Part shown: positions 11,692 to 22,248 of the stretch, in pieces
How positions within the stretch are numbered: the first letter of the stretch is position 1
How the letters are laid out: each line of letters begins with the position of its first letter
NCBI RefSeq assembly: GCF_020080835.1
Contig: NC_058166.1
Location: 8,060,469-8,124,468 of the forward strand
Reading direction: 5' to 3'
DNA from: Cotesia glomerata
Lineage: Eukaryota > Arthropoda > Insecta > Hymenoptera > Braconidae
Length of the DNA stretch: 64,000 bases
Notes under the pieces: generated by a model
What the model saw: the letters and a program-made list of their open reading frames with translations, nothing else
The model's database searches: none
What the model was told of the DNA's origin: nothing
Program-made: the position numbers and the translations under genes

Positions 11692-11875
11692 TTTACAACA
11701 AAATTTTTTTTAATTATCGAAAATCATATACAATCATATCAGTTACTTGGATTTTTTAATTTTTTTATTTTATATCTTTTTGTAAAGGAAAAAAATTTTG
11801 TTCTTATAATAGTCTTATGAACGTGGACTTAGCGCTATTTTTTACAGTAGAACTGTTTTTGATCGGATTTAAATA

Positions 11876-12199
11876 ATTACGAGTATCGATAATTAATAAA
11901 TAAATATTTCATCTTCAATTTTTTTAGTGTTCTTGGTTACCTACAATCACCGAAAAAATATATGTTATAGTACTTGAAAAGCCCTACTTACTCATTGAAA
12001 TTATATTGAAAAAAAGTTGGTGCAACATTTCGAAAAAAAAAAAAAATTCGCTGGGCAGGTCATCATACAAGTCATGATGATGGCACAAGTCATATGTTAT
12101 TTGGTGGATTGAGGTTATTGTTAAAGAAAATAAAAAGATAGTCTTTTTTCATCATTAGTTTAATAAAAATTATCGTTATTTTAAACTTCTTATCATTAA
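11876..12199. other. AT-rich spacer
   Basis: No gene or repeat terminus recognised between the split foldback repeat and the decayed transposase that follows on the minus strand. Confidence 0.5.
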
Positions 12200-13310
12200 T
12201 TAAGTTATGAGAAAAAAAAATTAATCTTCATCACTATCGTAGTTTATTACCGTTGGAATACCTTATGTTTCAAATATTTTTGTTAATACGTCAGCAGGAA
12301 GCAAAATTTTAGACAAATATTGCCCGTATGATAAATAATATATTATAGCTGCTACATGAGAACAGCATACCACTGTGCAGTTACCATTAAAACAATCGCA
12401 ACAATAACGCTTAATTCTGTTATAATCAGTCCCATTAGAAATGTAGTCAATGTAAATACGATAGACTTTACTGTTTTTATGTTATGATTTTACTTCTGCT
12501 TTAATTATGCTTGGTGCTGATTTTTCATACTGTATGGATAGATTATTTTGCTCATCTTATAGTTTGGCCAAGTAAGATAAAGCCTGGGAAAATTGATAAG
12601 AACCTGTAAAGAAAATCTTGAGTTGATCTTCACTCAAACGCGGAAAATCAAGTAGCTCAACAGCCGTCAAAGGTTTAAGCATATATTTTCTTCGGTCCCA
12701 ACGCTGACTTGAAACTTCTTGACTCAGAGTATTTTCTATACCCATCTTACTTCTCATATATTTTATCATAATGTTGTTTAGTGCCCCATCTGAATTAAGT
12801 CGTTTGCCATAAGTATTATGCAAAAAAACCAACAATTTTACACAGCAGTCTCAACTTAGGCAACATTTTATTGTCAATACAATTATGTAAAAGTTTATAT
12901 TTCTGCACAATATTACCGTGAACAGCTTCAACCACCCACCTAATTTTTGTTATTATTCTCGATTCATTAGCTTCTTCTGTGCTCAGTTGAGGTTTACTAC
13001 CTTTAAATGCTGACATAAGAACAGTAAAGCCTTTTTCTTTTAAGAATTCAACGGCATCACGAAATCCACAATCAACAATAAATATGTCATTTGGTAATAA
13101 AAGTTTTTTTAAGCTAAGATCTTCTAAAACAATTTTTATGATTGAAGCATCATTAAGGGTGCCGTAAAAAGGCCCAGAAACCCACGCCTGAGCGACTGTT
13201 GTACGGGCAGTAAGACTTAAACTGCTCGGCCACGCAGTCGCCTTATTTGTGCACACAGTTCCGTTCTGACATTCGTACAGAGCACACGTATCACCTCTTT
13301 ACTCCTACGA
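12200..13310 (-). pseudogene. Second, decayed IS5-like transposase
   Basis: A diverged relative of the transposase at 8984-11007, on the opposite strand. The stretch 12816-13256 reads GPFYGTLNDASIIKIVL, IVDCGFRDAVEFL (second catalytic D) and RWVVEAVHGNIVQKYKLL (catalytic E). 12557-12835 reads FLHNTYGKRLNSDGAL and LLDFPRLSEDQLKIFFTGSY. The SWIM region survives in shifted frames near 12350-12420. The first third, including the first catalytic D, is missing or unrecognisable upstream of 13310. Several shifts separate the pieces and I see no matching terminal repeats, so it is a dead fragment of a different subfamily. Confidence 0.75.
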
Positions 13311-13475
13311 TTCTTAATTTTAATATGTGAATATTCATAATAAGTTTAACATCTGTGAAGTTCAATCTTATACAAAAACAATCATATAATGTTAAATAAG
13401 AATTATAGTGTTTTGAATAATCCAAAAATTAAAAAAACTAAGTGGATAATAAAAATTAAGTCTAGCTTCCCGGCC

Positions 13476-13679
13476 ATGGCCGAGAACGCTAAAAACTCTC
13501 AGGCAATTCACGCCAATAACTCGCCAACAGTTATCCATTCAAAAAGAAAATTCCCGAATGCTTCCGAAGAAGACCTGTATGAAGAATATATAGCGAGGCT
13601 TTCGCCTACCTCCGAAGAGGCCGTTTCCTGGGCTCAAAAGAGCTATACACGCACGTATATCTGTCCTATCCTCACGTAG
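13476..13679 (+). pseudogene. LINE ORF1 N-terminal piece carrying the shared module
   Basis: The ATG at 13476 starts MAENAKNSQAIHANNSPTVI. It continues through EEYIARLSPTSEEAVSWAQ and KSYTRTYICP to a stop at 13679. The second half is a module of about 70-150 bp found three more times in the window (18085, 24471, 32849), next to other retroelements. It may be the genuine 5' coding part of this LINE or an inserted piece; the frame to the downstream ORF1 is not continuous. Confidence 0.5.
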
Positions 13680-13973
13680 GAAATACACAGCCAAGTTTAC
13701 GGGCAAGGAAAAACCCTGCCCTCAAGCATTTACGTTATCATAGGACAGATGTGAATTGAATTGAATTTAATGTCAATCTGTCCTCGTACTCAGTTAACTG
13801 TATCAACCCATTCAACAACTGCGTTAGCCTGATCGGTAATATAATGACAACCCGACCAGTTACCAGCGGGGCCCATGCGGGGAGGTACAGCTGTAAGACC
13901 TGTTTGAGCCATAATACTTATCCCCCCTGCAAGAGTTTCGTTCGTATGTCTGTCTAATCTTGTCCCCGAATCT

Positions 13974-15270
13974 TTGAATTTACCTGCGCTGCCAAATAAT
14001 TTGATAGCGTCACGAGGCCTTGCTCAGAAAGAAGACCTGTACGGTAAAAACTTGCGGAAATCTCTTAAAGACTTAGACAAAATCTGTAACAAAAATCTAC
14101 TACGTAGAAATTTTCTTGGACAAAATATTGCGCCTGACTTAAATCGGTCACGTTCTCTCTCTAGAGAGAGAACATCACCAAACAAAGAACTCATTGATGA
14201 CGGGTTTATACATCCAAGGAGGTACAGTAAACAACCTCCCTCAACGGAAAATGCCAGGCCCAGCACAGCTAACAGATTTGAAACTATTTCAAATCCTGAC
14301 GATATGAACATAGATGGCGATACCCATCTAATTCAAAGTCAAATTTTCCTAAGACCAGCAGGTAAAGATACTACACGTCGTAGATCCACGATCGATAACA
14401 CCAACGACCCAGCGCCACCTACCGCTACAAAATCAACTATCAAGCCACCACCAATTCATTCAAAAGGCATACAAATAAAAGCCTTACTAAAAACATTAAT
14501 CGACAACAGAATTGACAACAAATCATTTTGGATCAAACACGTGGGTTACACCTTTACCAAAGAACCTTTAGTAGATATTTTTGCCAGCACCAAAGATACA
14601 TTTAATAATATTAAAAATGTACTTAAAACCAATAAAATGGAATTTTATTCGTATACTCCAAGAGATGAAAAACCAAAGACAATAGTTCTAAAAGAAATAC
14701 ACGGTGGTTTTGATGTAAGCCATGTGATCGAAGCAATCAACGAACTTCAATTACCTGACTTAAAAATTATTAAAGTAAGTAAACTAGAATTCAATAAAAC
14801 TGATGAAAGTATTTATTATTTTCTAGTACAATGCTCAAATGAAAGTAAGACTGCTGGTTTAACCAGACAAAAAAGACTGCTTCATCAGCCCATAAAATGG
14901 GAAAGTAAGAAGGAAAAAAATCTTTCAATGTGCTAGATGTCAACAAGTTGGACATGCTAGTAGTAACTGTAACTATGTATAACGATGCGTTAGATGCGCT
15001 GAAAACCACGACAAGGATGCTGAGTGCCCAGTCGCAAAAACAGTGATCCTTCCCTCACCAAATGTGCCAACTGAGAGAAAGTGGACATTCTGCCTCTTAC
15101 GGCGGTTGCCCTTACATGAAATTTGCCAACAGCCAAATGAAAATGGTATCATCAGCAAGAAGACAAATAAGATCTAAAAAAATAGAACACATTAACAGGT
15201 TAGTCAACCAAAATATTTCATATGCAAATACTGCCAAAAACGGTACTGAAAATCAACACATCAGCACCAA
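13974..15270 (+). pseudogene. Jockey-type ORF1 (gag-like RNA-binding protein), frameshifted
   Basis: A 320-codon open frame (13974-14936) is polar and serine-rich at first. It then carries a PRE_C2HC-like domain around FWIKHVGYTFTKEPLVDIF and IVLKEIHGGFDVSHVIEAI, the hallmark of Jockey-clade gag proteins. A one-base shift in the A-run at about 14912-14919 hides the zinc knuckles, which read CARCQQVGHASSNC and CVRCAENHDKDAEC, followed by a third, Cys-Ala-Asn-Cys type with HSASYGGC. ORF1 proteins of this clade coat LINE RNA and bring it to DNA. A TAA between the first two knuckles and further shifts confirm decay. Confidence 0.75.
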
Positions 15271-15434
15271 TTAAATAATAACAGACCAGAATCCCATATG
15301 CAAACTGGTCCATCTCCATTATCAAATCTGCAAAATCTTAACGACATTTTAAATAAAACAAAAACTTTGAAGAGATTTACAGAAGAATTGATATGAATGC
15401 TAGAAACATTCAAAATCTGTGCAACTTTGAATAA

Positions 15435-17281
15435 ATGGCAAATAATCAACACTCCAACATCATTAAAATTTGCGCCATCAACGTAAATTCAATCAGAGCT
15501 ACCAAGAGAAGAGCTGATCTAGAAATGTTTTTAGAAAACAACACAATAGATATCGCACTGATATCAGAAACCAAATTAACTAGCAAAAATTTCTTTAGTT
15601 TCAGAAATTATCAGATTATTAGAACAGACAGACCAAATGTTAAAAATGGAGGAGGAACAGCAATCATCATCCACAACCGTATACCATTCTTAGCAATTAC
15701 CTACCCAAATTCACTACACAACAAATCAATAGAATTTTCTGTTGCCAAAATAACAACACAATCAAATAATACTTTGATTCTTATCAGTATATACGCACCA
15801 TATAGCAACAAACTATCGTTCATTAATGAACTTCATAAAATTTTTACGGATTTCAAACTTACAAATGCAAACACATACAACATTATAGCGGGTGATTTCA
15901 ATGCTAGACATCCTGAACGGGGAAGCAATATTATCAACGCTCGAGGATGACAAATGTTTCAATGGTACGAGAAAATGTCCCTTCAATACAGAACAGTACT
16001 ATACTCTGCAGCTGAACCAACCTTCCCATCAGCAGGTTCATTCCTAGACTACTGCCTAGCAGACGTAAGAATTGACCTACTCAACATCATCCTAGGTAAA
16101 ATTAAAATCTTAGCTTATGATAGCGACCATTCAGCACTATTTTTTGAGATAGATACTAGCTCTCTTTTCGACGGATAAATTTTTCCACCCCATCAAATTC
16201 AACATTCAATTATAAGAAAGCAAACTGGAGAAAATTCCAGAAATACCTAATGGATAACTACAATCAAGATATACCTTTCAATAGAAATCTTACAATCGAC
16301 GAAATTGACTCCTACATAATTAATTTAGAAGAGACAATAGCTGATGCCATAGATAAAATCATACCAAAAAACGATCCACTAAGTAATCCAGGTCAATGGA
16401 AATATATCAACAGCAGAATCAAGATCCTACACTCCTATAAAAACCGACTAATAACAATACTACATAACACTATCAAGCTTCAAAATCTCAGGAATACGCA
16501 ATTGATTAAAAACATCAAAAAACAAATTGCCGAGATCAACAATCAACTCTATAAAAAATTCCAGAAAACAACAACAGCATACTGGGAAGCCAAAAGCAGG
16601 TGTCAACTTCAGAGATCCCAAAACATTTTTTCCAACCATAAATAAATTTTTCCGACGCAAAGAAACTCCGACGATATCAAACATACTGATGAATAAAAAT
16701 AACCCGATTATCACCGATGAACTGAAACAATCAGAGGAATTAATAGAACTAAACGACGATCAATATATAATTACCAAAGAAACCTCCAAGCTTAATATCA
16801 TAGGTAAGCAATTTGAGATTATAAATTCTCCAAGATATACAAATCTTCTTACATATATTAAGATCACAGTTGATGATTGCGCAGACGAGATTAAGAATTC
16901 CATTTAAGCTAACAGACAAAATAATTCTACCATCACCAATTTCTCAAACGAAAATAGGGCCTTCTACCCTTCTATAGACCAAGATGCTCCTGAAATCTTC
17001 CACAGTTTTATCACCACATCGATGTTACTCAAGAAAGCTAAAAACAAAACGTCAAGCGGAACAGACAACATCCCGATGATTGTCCTAAAAAATCTACCAG
17101 AACAATTCATCAAGGACTACACCGTAATTTTTAACAAGGCCATCAATCGCACATACTATCCCAAAAGATGGAAAGTTGCCAAGGTAATACCAAACAGGAA
17201 AAAAGATAAAGATCCCTCTGAACCAGGTAGTTACAGACCAATCAGCTTAACAAATAATACTAGTAAAATATTTGACCAGTA
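15435..17281 (+). pseudogene. Jockey-type ORF2: endonuclease and partial reverse transcriptase
   Basis: The APE-type endonuclease reads ICAINVNSIRATKRRADL, IALISETKLTSKNFF, NGGGTAIIIHN, ISIYAPYSN, IIAGDFNARHPERG and, after a TGA at 15948, SFLDYCLADVRIDLL and YDSDHSALFFEI. Nicking and metal-binding residues (N, E, D/N, D, SDH) are all recognisable. After a frameshift near 16180 the linker runs through QWKYINSRIKILHSYK. The reverse transcriptase begins KAKNKTSSGTDNIPM and PGSYRPISLTNNTSKIFDQ, then ends at 17281. The finger domain only is present, so it cannot polymerise. Confidence 0.8.
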
Positions 17282-17579
17282 AGCTCGCAGGCCAAAAACT
17301 AACTTAACTAAACTATAACGAACTGAGCTGACCCCGTCTTCGCTAACACAAGTCGCTCCGTCTGGATAATGATCTGCCCCTTGGCTTCTTTGGAGATCCT
17401 CAAAGTTGTACGCACGAAGATCGACTGTCTAACGACTTGCTCAACCGACTGGTGCCAGGCCTCAAGCTCCCCACTCCGAGAACTAAGACTAGCGACAGCG
17501 CCGCCAAGTGCCTAAAAATGAAACTGACGAAGGCCGGTACACAAGGTTTCTGCACGAACACGAGTATATCAAGATGCCC
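17282..17579. other. Unassigned moderately GC-rich stretch
   Basis: It follows the break in the Jockey LINE and precedes a REP copy. It reads CGCTCCGTCTGGATAATG and nearby CpG-containing sequence. No protein family is recognised in any frame. It could be part of another retroelement. Confidence 0.35.
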
Positions 17580-18400
17580 TGTTACAAATGAATTGACCGA
17601 TTTTCACGCGGTTGGCAGCATTCAACGCAGTTTTTTCAGCCTCATAAAGAATCTTCAAGTTCGAATTGATAAAACTGGAAAATTCGGAGTAATTCCGAAA
17701 AATCACTTTTTTCGTTTTTTTTTTTTTTCGTCAACGATAACTCACGAACGAATGAATCGATTTTGACCAGACCGGCGGTGATCGACGTGATTTTTTTTAT
17801 GTTGAGAGCTGATTAGTTTTTGGAATTGATCAGTAGAGCCGTTTGAAAGTTATTCCAAAAAATGTCGGAGTTATGTTAAAAAAATCCCTGTTTCCAAATA
17901 TTTCGTCGAGGATATCTCTCGAACCAATCAACCGATTTTTACGTTTTTGGTGGCGATCGACGCGGTTTTTTAAGCTCTAAAAATTATTTTATTTCACCAA
18001 AAACGATCCGAAAAGAAATGTCGAAGTTATGTGAAAAAAACACTTTTTTCGGTTTTCTTTCGTTCACGATATCTCTCGAACGAAGAATATGTGGTGAGGC
18101 TTTCGCCTGCCTCCGAAGAGGCTGATTTCTGGGCTCACAAGAGCTACTTGCAGATATCTCTCGAACGAATCAACCGATCTTGACCGGATTAGCAGCGATC
18201 GACGTGGTTTTTCAAGCTTATTAGGATTAGTTTTTGGAGTTGATCGATAAAGCCGTTTAAAAGTTTTTCCAAAAAAACCACTTAAAAAAAAATTTTTTTC
18301 TTAGTTTTTTTGAGATTTTTCAAAATTTCTCAAAATCTATCGATCCGAATCGGTTCAAATTCTCAGGAAATCTAATAGATATGATTAAACCTGACTGATA
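17580..18400 (+). repeat. REP family copy B (plus), interrupted by a 68-bp insertion
   Basis: Holds the middle and right-middle of the REP consensus: GAATTGACCGATTTTCACGC, GGCGGTGATCGACG, GAGCTGATTAGTTTTTGG and CGAATCGGTTCAAATTCTC. One internal segment (about 17900-18070) appears duplicated relative to other copies. The insertion at 18085-18152 is described separately. Confidence 0.75.
18085..18152 (+). mobile_element. 68-bp LINE-derived module with 17-bp target duplication
   Basis: GATATCTCTCGAACGAA occurs at 18068-18084 and again at 18153-18169. The 68 bp between them encode a variant of the LINE module (RLSPASEEADFWAHKSY in the plus frame). The REP copy at 43.6 kb has the uninterrupted site, so this is a true insertion. 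No poly-A tail is visible. The length of the duplication fits target-primed reverse transcription by a LINE. Confidence 0.75.
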
Positions 18401-18806
18401 CAAGCCTATTTATAATCATATACGTCTATATATGGCCAAATATGATTCTATGATAACATTCTATGACAACATAGAAGTTTATATATAATTAGATCTACTC
18501 AAACTTGATTAACGTAACTTTATCTGCAATCCTGTTTTACTATATGATTTAGAGGTTTGTATATAATTGTTTATAATCATATATAGTTTCGTACATAATC
18601 ACATCTGATCAAAATTTCTTTTTTGAAAAAAAGTTTTTTTTTTGGAAATCACAAAAAGTGCAAAATGATGTTTCTTTTAACATTTAAATAATTATGGAAT
18701 TAAAAATTTGTTGCATACCTTATGGGGGTGTTTTGATCTGCATTGTTGCTGTTGAATAGTTGAATCATTTTTTACTTTATTATTTTAATAAATTTGATTT
18801 TATTAT
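18401..18806. other. AT-rich stretch
   Basis: Low-complexity sequence with repeated ATATA-type words such as TTATAATCATATA, in the style of 50.15-50.9 kb. No gene recognised. Confidence 0.5.
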
Positions 18807-20954
18807 CAGGGAACCCTGAGAGCGCCTCGCCGCTGCACTGCCGCTATCTTTTGCTGGTAGGTTTTCTGCTTCAATATATCTGCCCATATTTCTGCTCCAC
18901 AAAGCAGTACCGAGTGGACTGCTTCTAGAAGAACTCTTCTCTTTTTAGTTCTTGGTCCCATAGTGTTCGTCATGATTCTTGCTAGACTAAAAACCGTCTT
19001 GCTGGCTTTCCTGCATGCACTGTCAAGGTGTTTGCGGAAAAAAAGTTTCTCGTCTATCATTACCCCTAGATAGCGCAGAGCCCTTGTTGACTTCAGTGTT
19101 GTTCCTCCCATGTCCACAGCGAATGGTTTTGGGAACCATTTTTGACGTGTCAGAATGGCTCTCGGTTTTGTGCTTGGCGAGTTTCAGGTGGTGTTTATCA
19201 AGCCAAGTTTCAACGGCGTCAATGGTTTCCTGAACCAGTTGTTCGGCCTCTTCTACGTTGTCTACTGTTATCGTGGCCGCAACGTCGTCTGCAAAGCCCG
19301 TTAGCTCTACTTGCTTTGACAACGAGATTTCAAGAAGTTCGTCATAGTCTGCGATCCATAGGTCGGATCCCATTATTGAGCCTTGCGGCACGCCAGCCGT
19401 TATGGCATATTATTGAGGGTCTTCCGTAGTTTCGGCTATCAGTTTTCTTCCTTCAAGGTAGTTCTCGACTAGTACCAGATTCTCTGGCTCTTCGTTGAGT
19501 TTGGTCTCCAGAGCATCTAAACTATCTCCCCAATTTGCGCTATTAAAGGCGTTTTTGACGTCTAACGTGAAGAGAAGACAGATTTTTCGAGTTTTAAGGC
19601 TAGCAGACCATGCTTGTGTTGCTGTCTTTATGACTTTCTCGATCACTCCGACTGTCGATCGACCTTTCCGAAAGCCATGTTGATTGTTGGCAAAGCCTCC
19701 AGCACGGTCGGTGTCGTTGCGAAGTCTTCCTTGTATGAGCTTTTCGAGCAGTTTTCCGGCAATGTCCAGCATGCAGAGTGGTCTAGACGACGACGGTGTT
19801 ACAGGGGTTCCCTTACCTTTATCTAAAAGAACTGATTTCTGATGCTTCCAAACTGCGGGAAACGACCCAGTTGCTAAGCATGCATTGTATGTGTTCAGGA
19901 GTATGTCTGGGTATTCCAGGGCTACAGTCATAATCACCGATGCCGGGAGGCCATCAGGTCTAAGTGCCTTTCCTGTCTTGAGAGACTTGAATATAATTCC
20001 TGGCTCGGAGAGCGTTTCGCAGCTCTCGTGGCGCGGCGACGTAGCTCATGACATCTTTTTGCGAAGTTATACTATGTCTGTTGACCGCCAGTACGCTGGT
20101 CTGTGGAAACTCCGATTTTTCAGCCGTGGCATAGAGGCGTCACATGCGGCAGTAATCTCCTTTATCGCATTTAGTACTGCCTTTCCGTCTCGTTGCAGGT
20201 ATCTGGGGTCGGATTATTCTGAAGAGTAGACCAGCTTCGTGTAAGTGACGTTCGCAATTTTTCTGGATCAAGCTTTCTGGCGTTCCACTTCCGTTATTGA
20301 AGGACTCGTTGTGGAGCCGGAACAGGTGCCAATCCAACGCTGAATGTCACATACTGGTGATCACTACCTATTGTATTCTTCGGATACAGTCAAGTCTTTA
20401 ATCATGTTGGCTATCCTTGGAGTTGCCAGCAAGATGTCGAGGATGGATTCTTCGTACCCCGGTCTTCTAAAGGTTGTGGTAGTTCCAGTGTTCATTACGA
20501 TGAGTCCAAGTCTTGCTGCGAAGTCTGCCACTTCGTTACCTCTTGTATCAGAGAAGTCAGCACCCTATTTAGCGGATTTGGCGTTAAAAGCATCGGCTAC
20601 GATGACTTTGCCGTCAAGCTTGCCGATTGTGTCCTCTCATACATTTGCCAACTTCTGGCGAAACACACCAAATCCTTCGTTTGGTGAAAGGTAGACGCTC
20701 ATCAAATAGGTCGTGAAAGTCTTTATCCACACGAAGCCTGCTCCGCTTCCGTTGTTGTTGACAGTGACCTTCTTCAAGTTTACTATCTATATCGCTGCTG
20801 TGCCAGACTTATCAGTGAACCATGTTTTACCTTCGATGTTTAGATATTGCTCGCAGATAAAACAGACGTCAATTTTATCTTCAAAGACGCGCTGGCGCAG
20901 CAGGTTTTGTGCCAAAGTGCACCTGTTCAGATTGCTTTGTAGTATGTGCGTCAT
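18807..20954 (-). pseudogene. R1-type ORF2: endonuclease and reverse transcriptase, broken
   Basis: Starts at the ATG at 20954 (MTHILQSNLNRCTLAQNLL, VCFICEQYLNIEGKTWFTD), the APE endonuclease. The reverse transcriptase motifs are SSSRPLCMLDIAGKLLEKLI, HGFRKGRSTVGVIEKV, LFTLDVKNAFNSANW (motif A), PQGSIMGSDLW (motif B) and GFADDVAATITVD (motif C, catalytic DD). Then come KLAKHKTES and RALRYLGVMIDEKLFFRKHL. Stops break the endonuclease and a shift lies near 19020-19117. The end is cut at 18807. Confidence 0.8.
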
Positions 20955-21470
20955 TTCTGCCCTCTCGTAGCTACGGCAAGTGCTGTGCGGAATGCCTTGC
21001 AAGCTCCGGTGCTAGAATTATGGCATAAACCATCTTGGGCATCTTTGTCCGGAGTACAAAGGAATTAACTTGGCTTCTCCATGCAGTTTACGGCCTTGTG
21101 ATTCTCTCCACCACATTTGTAGCAGCACCTGCTTCTGTCTGGTCTCGCACGCTGACGTGTTTGGTGTCCAAAACCAAGGCATTTAAAACAGCGGGTTACT
21201 TTTGCAACTGGGCGGATACGGCAGTTAACCCAACCTTAATTCTTGTCTTCTTTCTCTTCGGTTTTTTAAAGCCACCATTGCTTGGCTGGTTTTGGGCTGT
21301 AGCAGATTGGGCTGCCGTCTTCTGTTCTTCTTCCCTTTTCTTTTTTTGCCGTCACTTTGATCCAGGTGTCCTCCCGGGCTGTCCTTTTCTGTGCTGGCTT
21401 CTCGATTGTTGAAGAAGGACTGGGCGTAAACAGCGGCCTCTTCTTGTTGTTTCCCTTTCCTTGCTGTGGT
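20951..21470 (-). pseudogene. R1-type ORF1 C-terminal part (zinc knuckles)
   Basis: After a lysine-rich stretch (TAKKEKGKKN) the minus strand reads CFKCLGFGHQTRQRARPDRS and CCYKCGGENHKAVNC, an R1-style pair of CCHC knuckles; the first has lost its last cysteine. Shifts and a stop follow. The last codons RGQK end in a TGA that overlaps the ORF2 ATG (ATGA at 20951-20954). The protein would bind LINE RNA. Confidence 0.65.
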
Positions 21471-21486
21471 AGTTTCTCAGGATTCC

Positions 21487-22193
21487 AAAAACTATTTAGC
21501 TCTTAACATAAAAAAAATTAGGAAAACGGTTGACTTTGAAGCCCATCCCTGCAATTTCCCGCCAATTCTATACCTAAACGCTTGAAATTGCACTTATGAT
21601 GTTTTTGAGCTCTTCCAGCTTATAAATACAATTTGTGTATTATTTTGAGCTCTCCGAGCTCAAAAAAATAGCTTTTGTATGTTTTTGAGCTCTACTAGCT
21701 AAAAAGTTTAATAAAACACTATTTTTTAAATTTTCAAATCGCAATAACTTTTGAATGAATGAACCGATTTTTACGCGGTTGGTGACATTCGACGCAATTT
21801 TTTGAGCTTTATAAAGAATTTTGAAGTTCAAATTGATAGAGCAGGAAATTTCGGAGTAATTCCGAAAAAACACTTTTTTCAGTTATCTTTTGTAAACGAT
21901 GACTCACGAACGAATCAACCGATTTTAACCGGACTGACAATGATTGACGTGGTTTTTTGATGTTAAGAGCTGATTAGTTTTTGGAATTGATCGGTAAAGC
22001 CGTTTAAAAGTTATTCCAAAAAAACCACTTTTGAAAAATTTTTTTTTTGTAGTTTTTTTGCGATTTCTCAAAATCTACTAGTTAAAATCGTTCCAAAGTA
22101 TTTTCAAAATCTAAGTTTGGTCAAGCCCTTTCGAATGGCATCAACCGCGATCAAATCGGTCAAGCTGTTCGAAAGTTATAAGAGGTTTACATC

Positions 22194-22242
<49 letters not shown>
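21487..22242 (+). repeat. REP family copy C, left half (plus)
   Basis: After a short inverted REP piece (21487-21512) the copy runs from TTAGGAAAACGGTTGAC through the GAGCTC palindromes, GAATGAACCGATTTTTACGC, GAGCTGATTAGTTTTTGG and AAATCGGTCAAGC to TTTACATC and then (CA)n at 22195-22242. The right half that should follow is found only at 38713-38920, beyond the LINE cluster. Confidence 0.75.
22195..22242 (+). repeat. (CA)n microsatellite in REP, left junction of the LINE cluster
   Basis: Pure CA ending ACATACA, directly followed at about 22246 by the 5' region of LINE D. In uninterrupted REP copies (41709, 45787) the CA tract is followed by CATACAGACGTACGGACATC instead. Confidence 0.9.

Positions 22243-22245
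<3 letters not shown>

Positions 22246-22248
<3 letters not shown>

Larger units (their letters stand above)
7952..11694 (+). mobile_element. IS5/PIF-type DNA transposon, 3.74 kb
   Basis: The termini GGGCATAGCCGGATTAATAT (from 7955) and the exact inverted ATATTAATCCGGCTATGCCC (to 11691) open two near-identical arms of about 505 bp (7955-8463 and 11188-11691). Between them lies one transposase gene of the DDE_Tnp_4 kind with a SWIM finger. The high identity of the arms suggests a fairly recent insertion. AAA/TTT flank the tips, so the exact target duplication is ambiguous. The combination resembles ISL2EU or IS4EU-like groups of the IS5/Harbinger clan; the subgroup is not certain. Confidence 0.8.
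7800..11875. repeat. Foldback repeat copy split by the IS5-like transposon
   Basis: The left piece (7800-7951, containing CGCACACCAAGTACATTCC) and the right piece (11695-11875, ending in GAACTGTTTTTGATCGGATT) are the two halves of a repeat seen uninterrupted at about 47.6-47.86 kb. Joining them across the inserted element regains that sequence, so the IS5-like transposon landed inside an older copy. Confidence 0.7.
13476..17281 (+). mobile_element. Jockey-clade LINE, 3'-truncated
   Basis: In order it holds an ORF1 N-terminal piece, an ORF1 with a gag-like PRE_C2HC domain and CCHC knuckles, an APE-type endonuclease and the first part of a reverse transcriptase. It stops abruptly inside the reverse transcriptase at 17281, where unrelated sequence begins, so the catalytic YADD region and the 3'UTR are gone. 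Frameshifts and stops occur throughout. Confidence 0.8.
18807..21486 (-). mobile_element. R1-clade LINE copy C (minus), truncated at both ends
   Basis: In minus orientation it contains gag-type zinc knuckles, an ATGA ORF1/ORF2 overlap, an APE endonuclease and a reverse transcriptase. It breaks off at 18807 just after AAVQRRGALRVP, so the C-terminal zinc-finger domain and 3'UTR are missing. The 5' side abuts an inverted REP piece at 21487. Several indels disrupt the ORFs. Confidence 0.8.
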
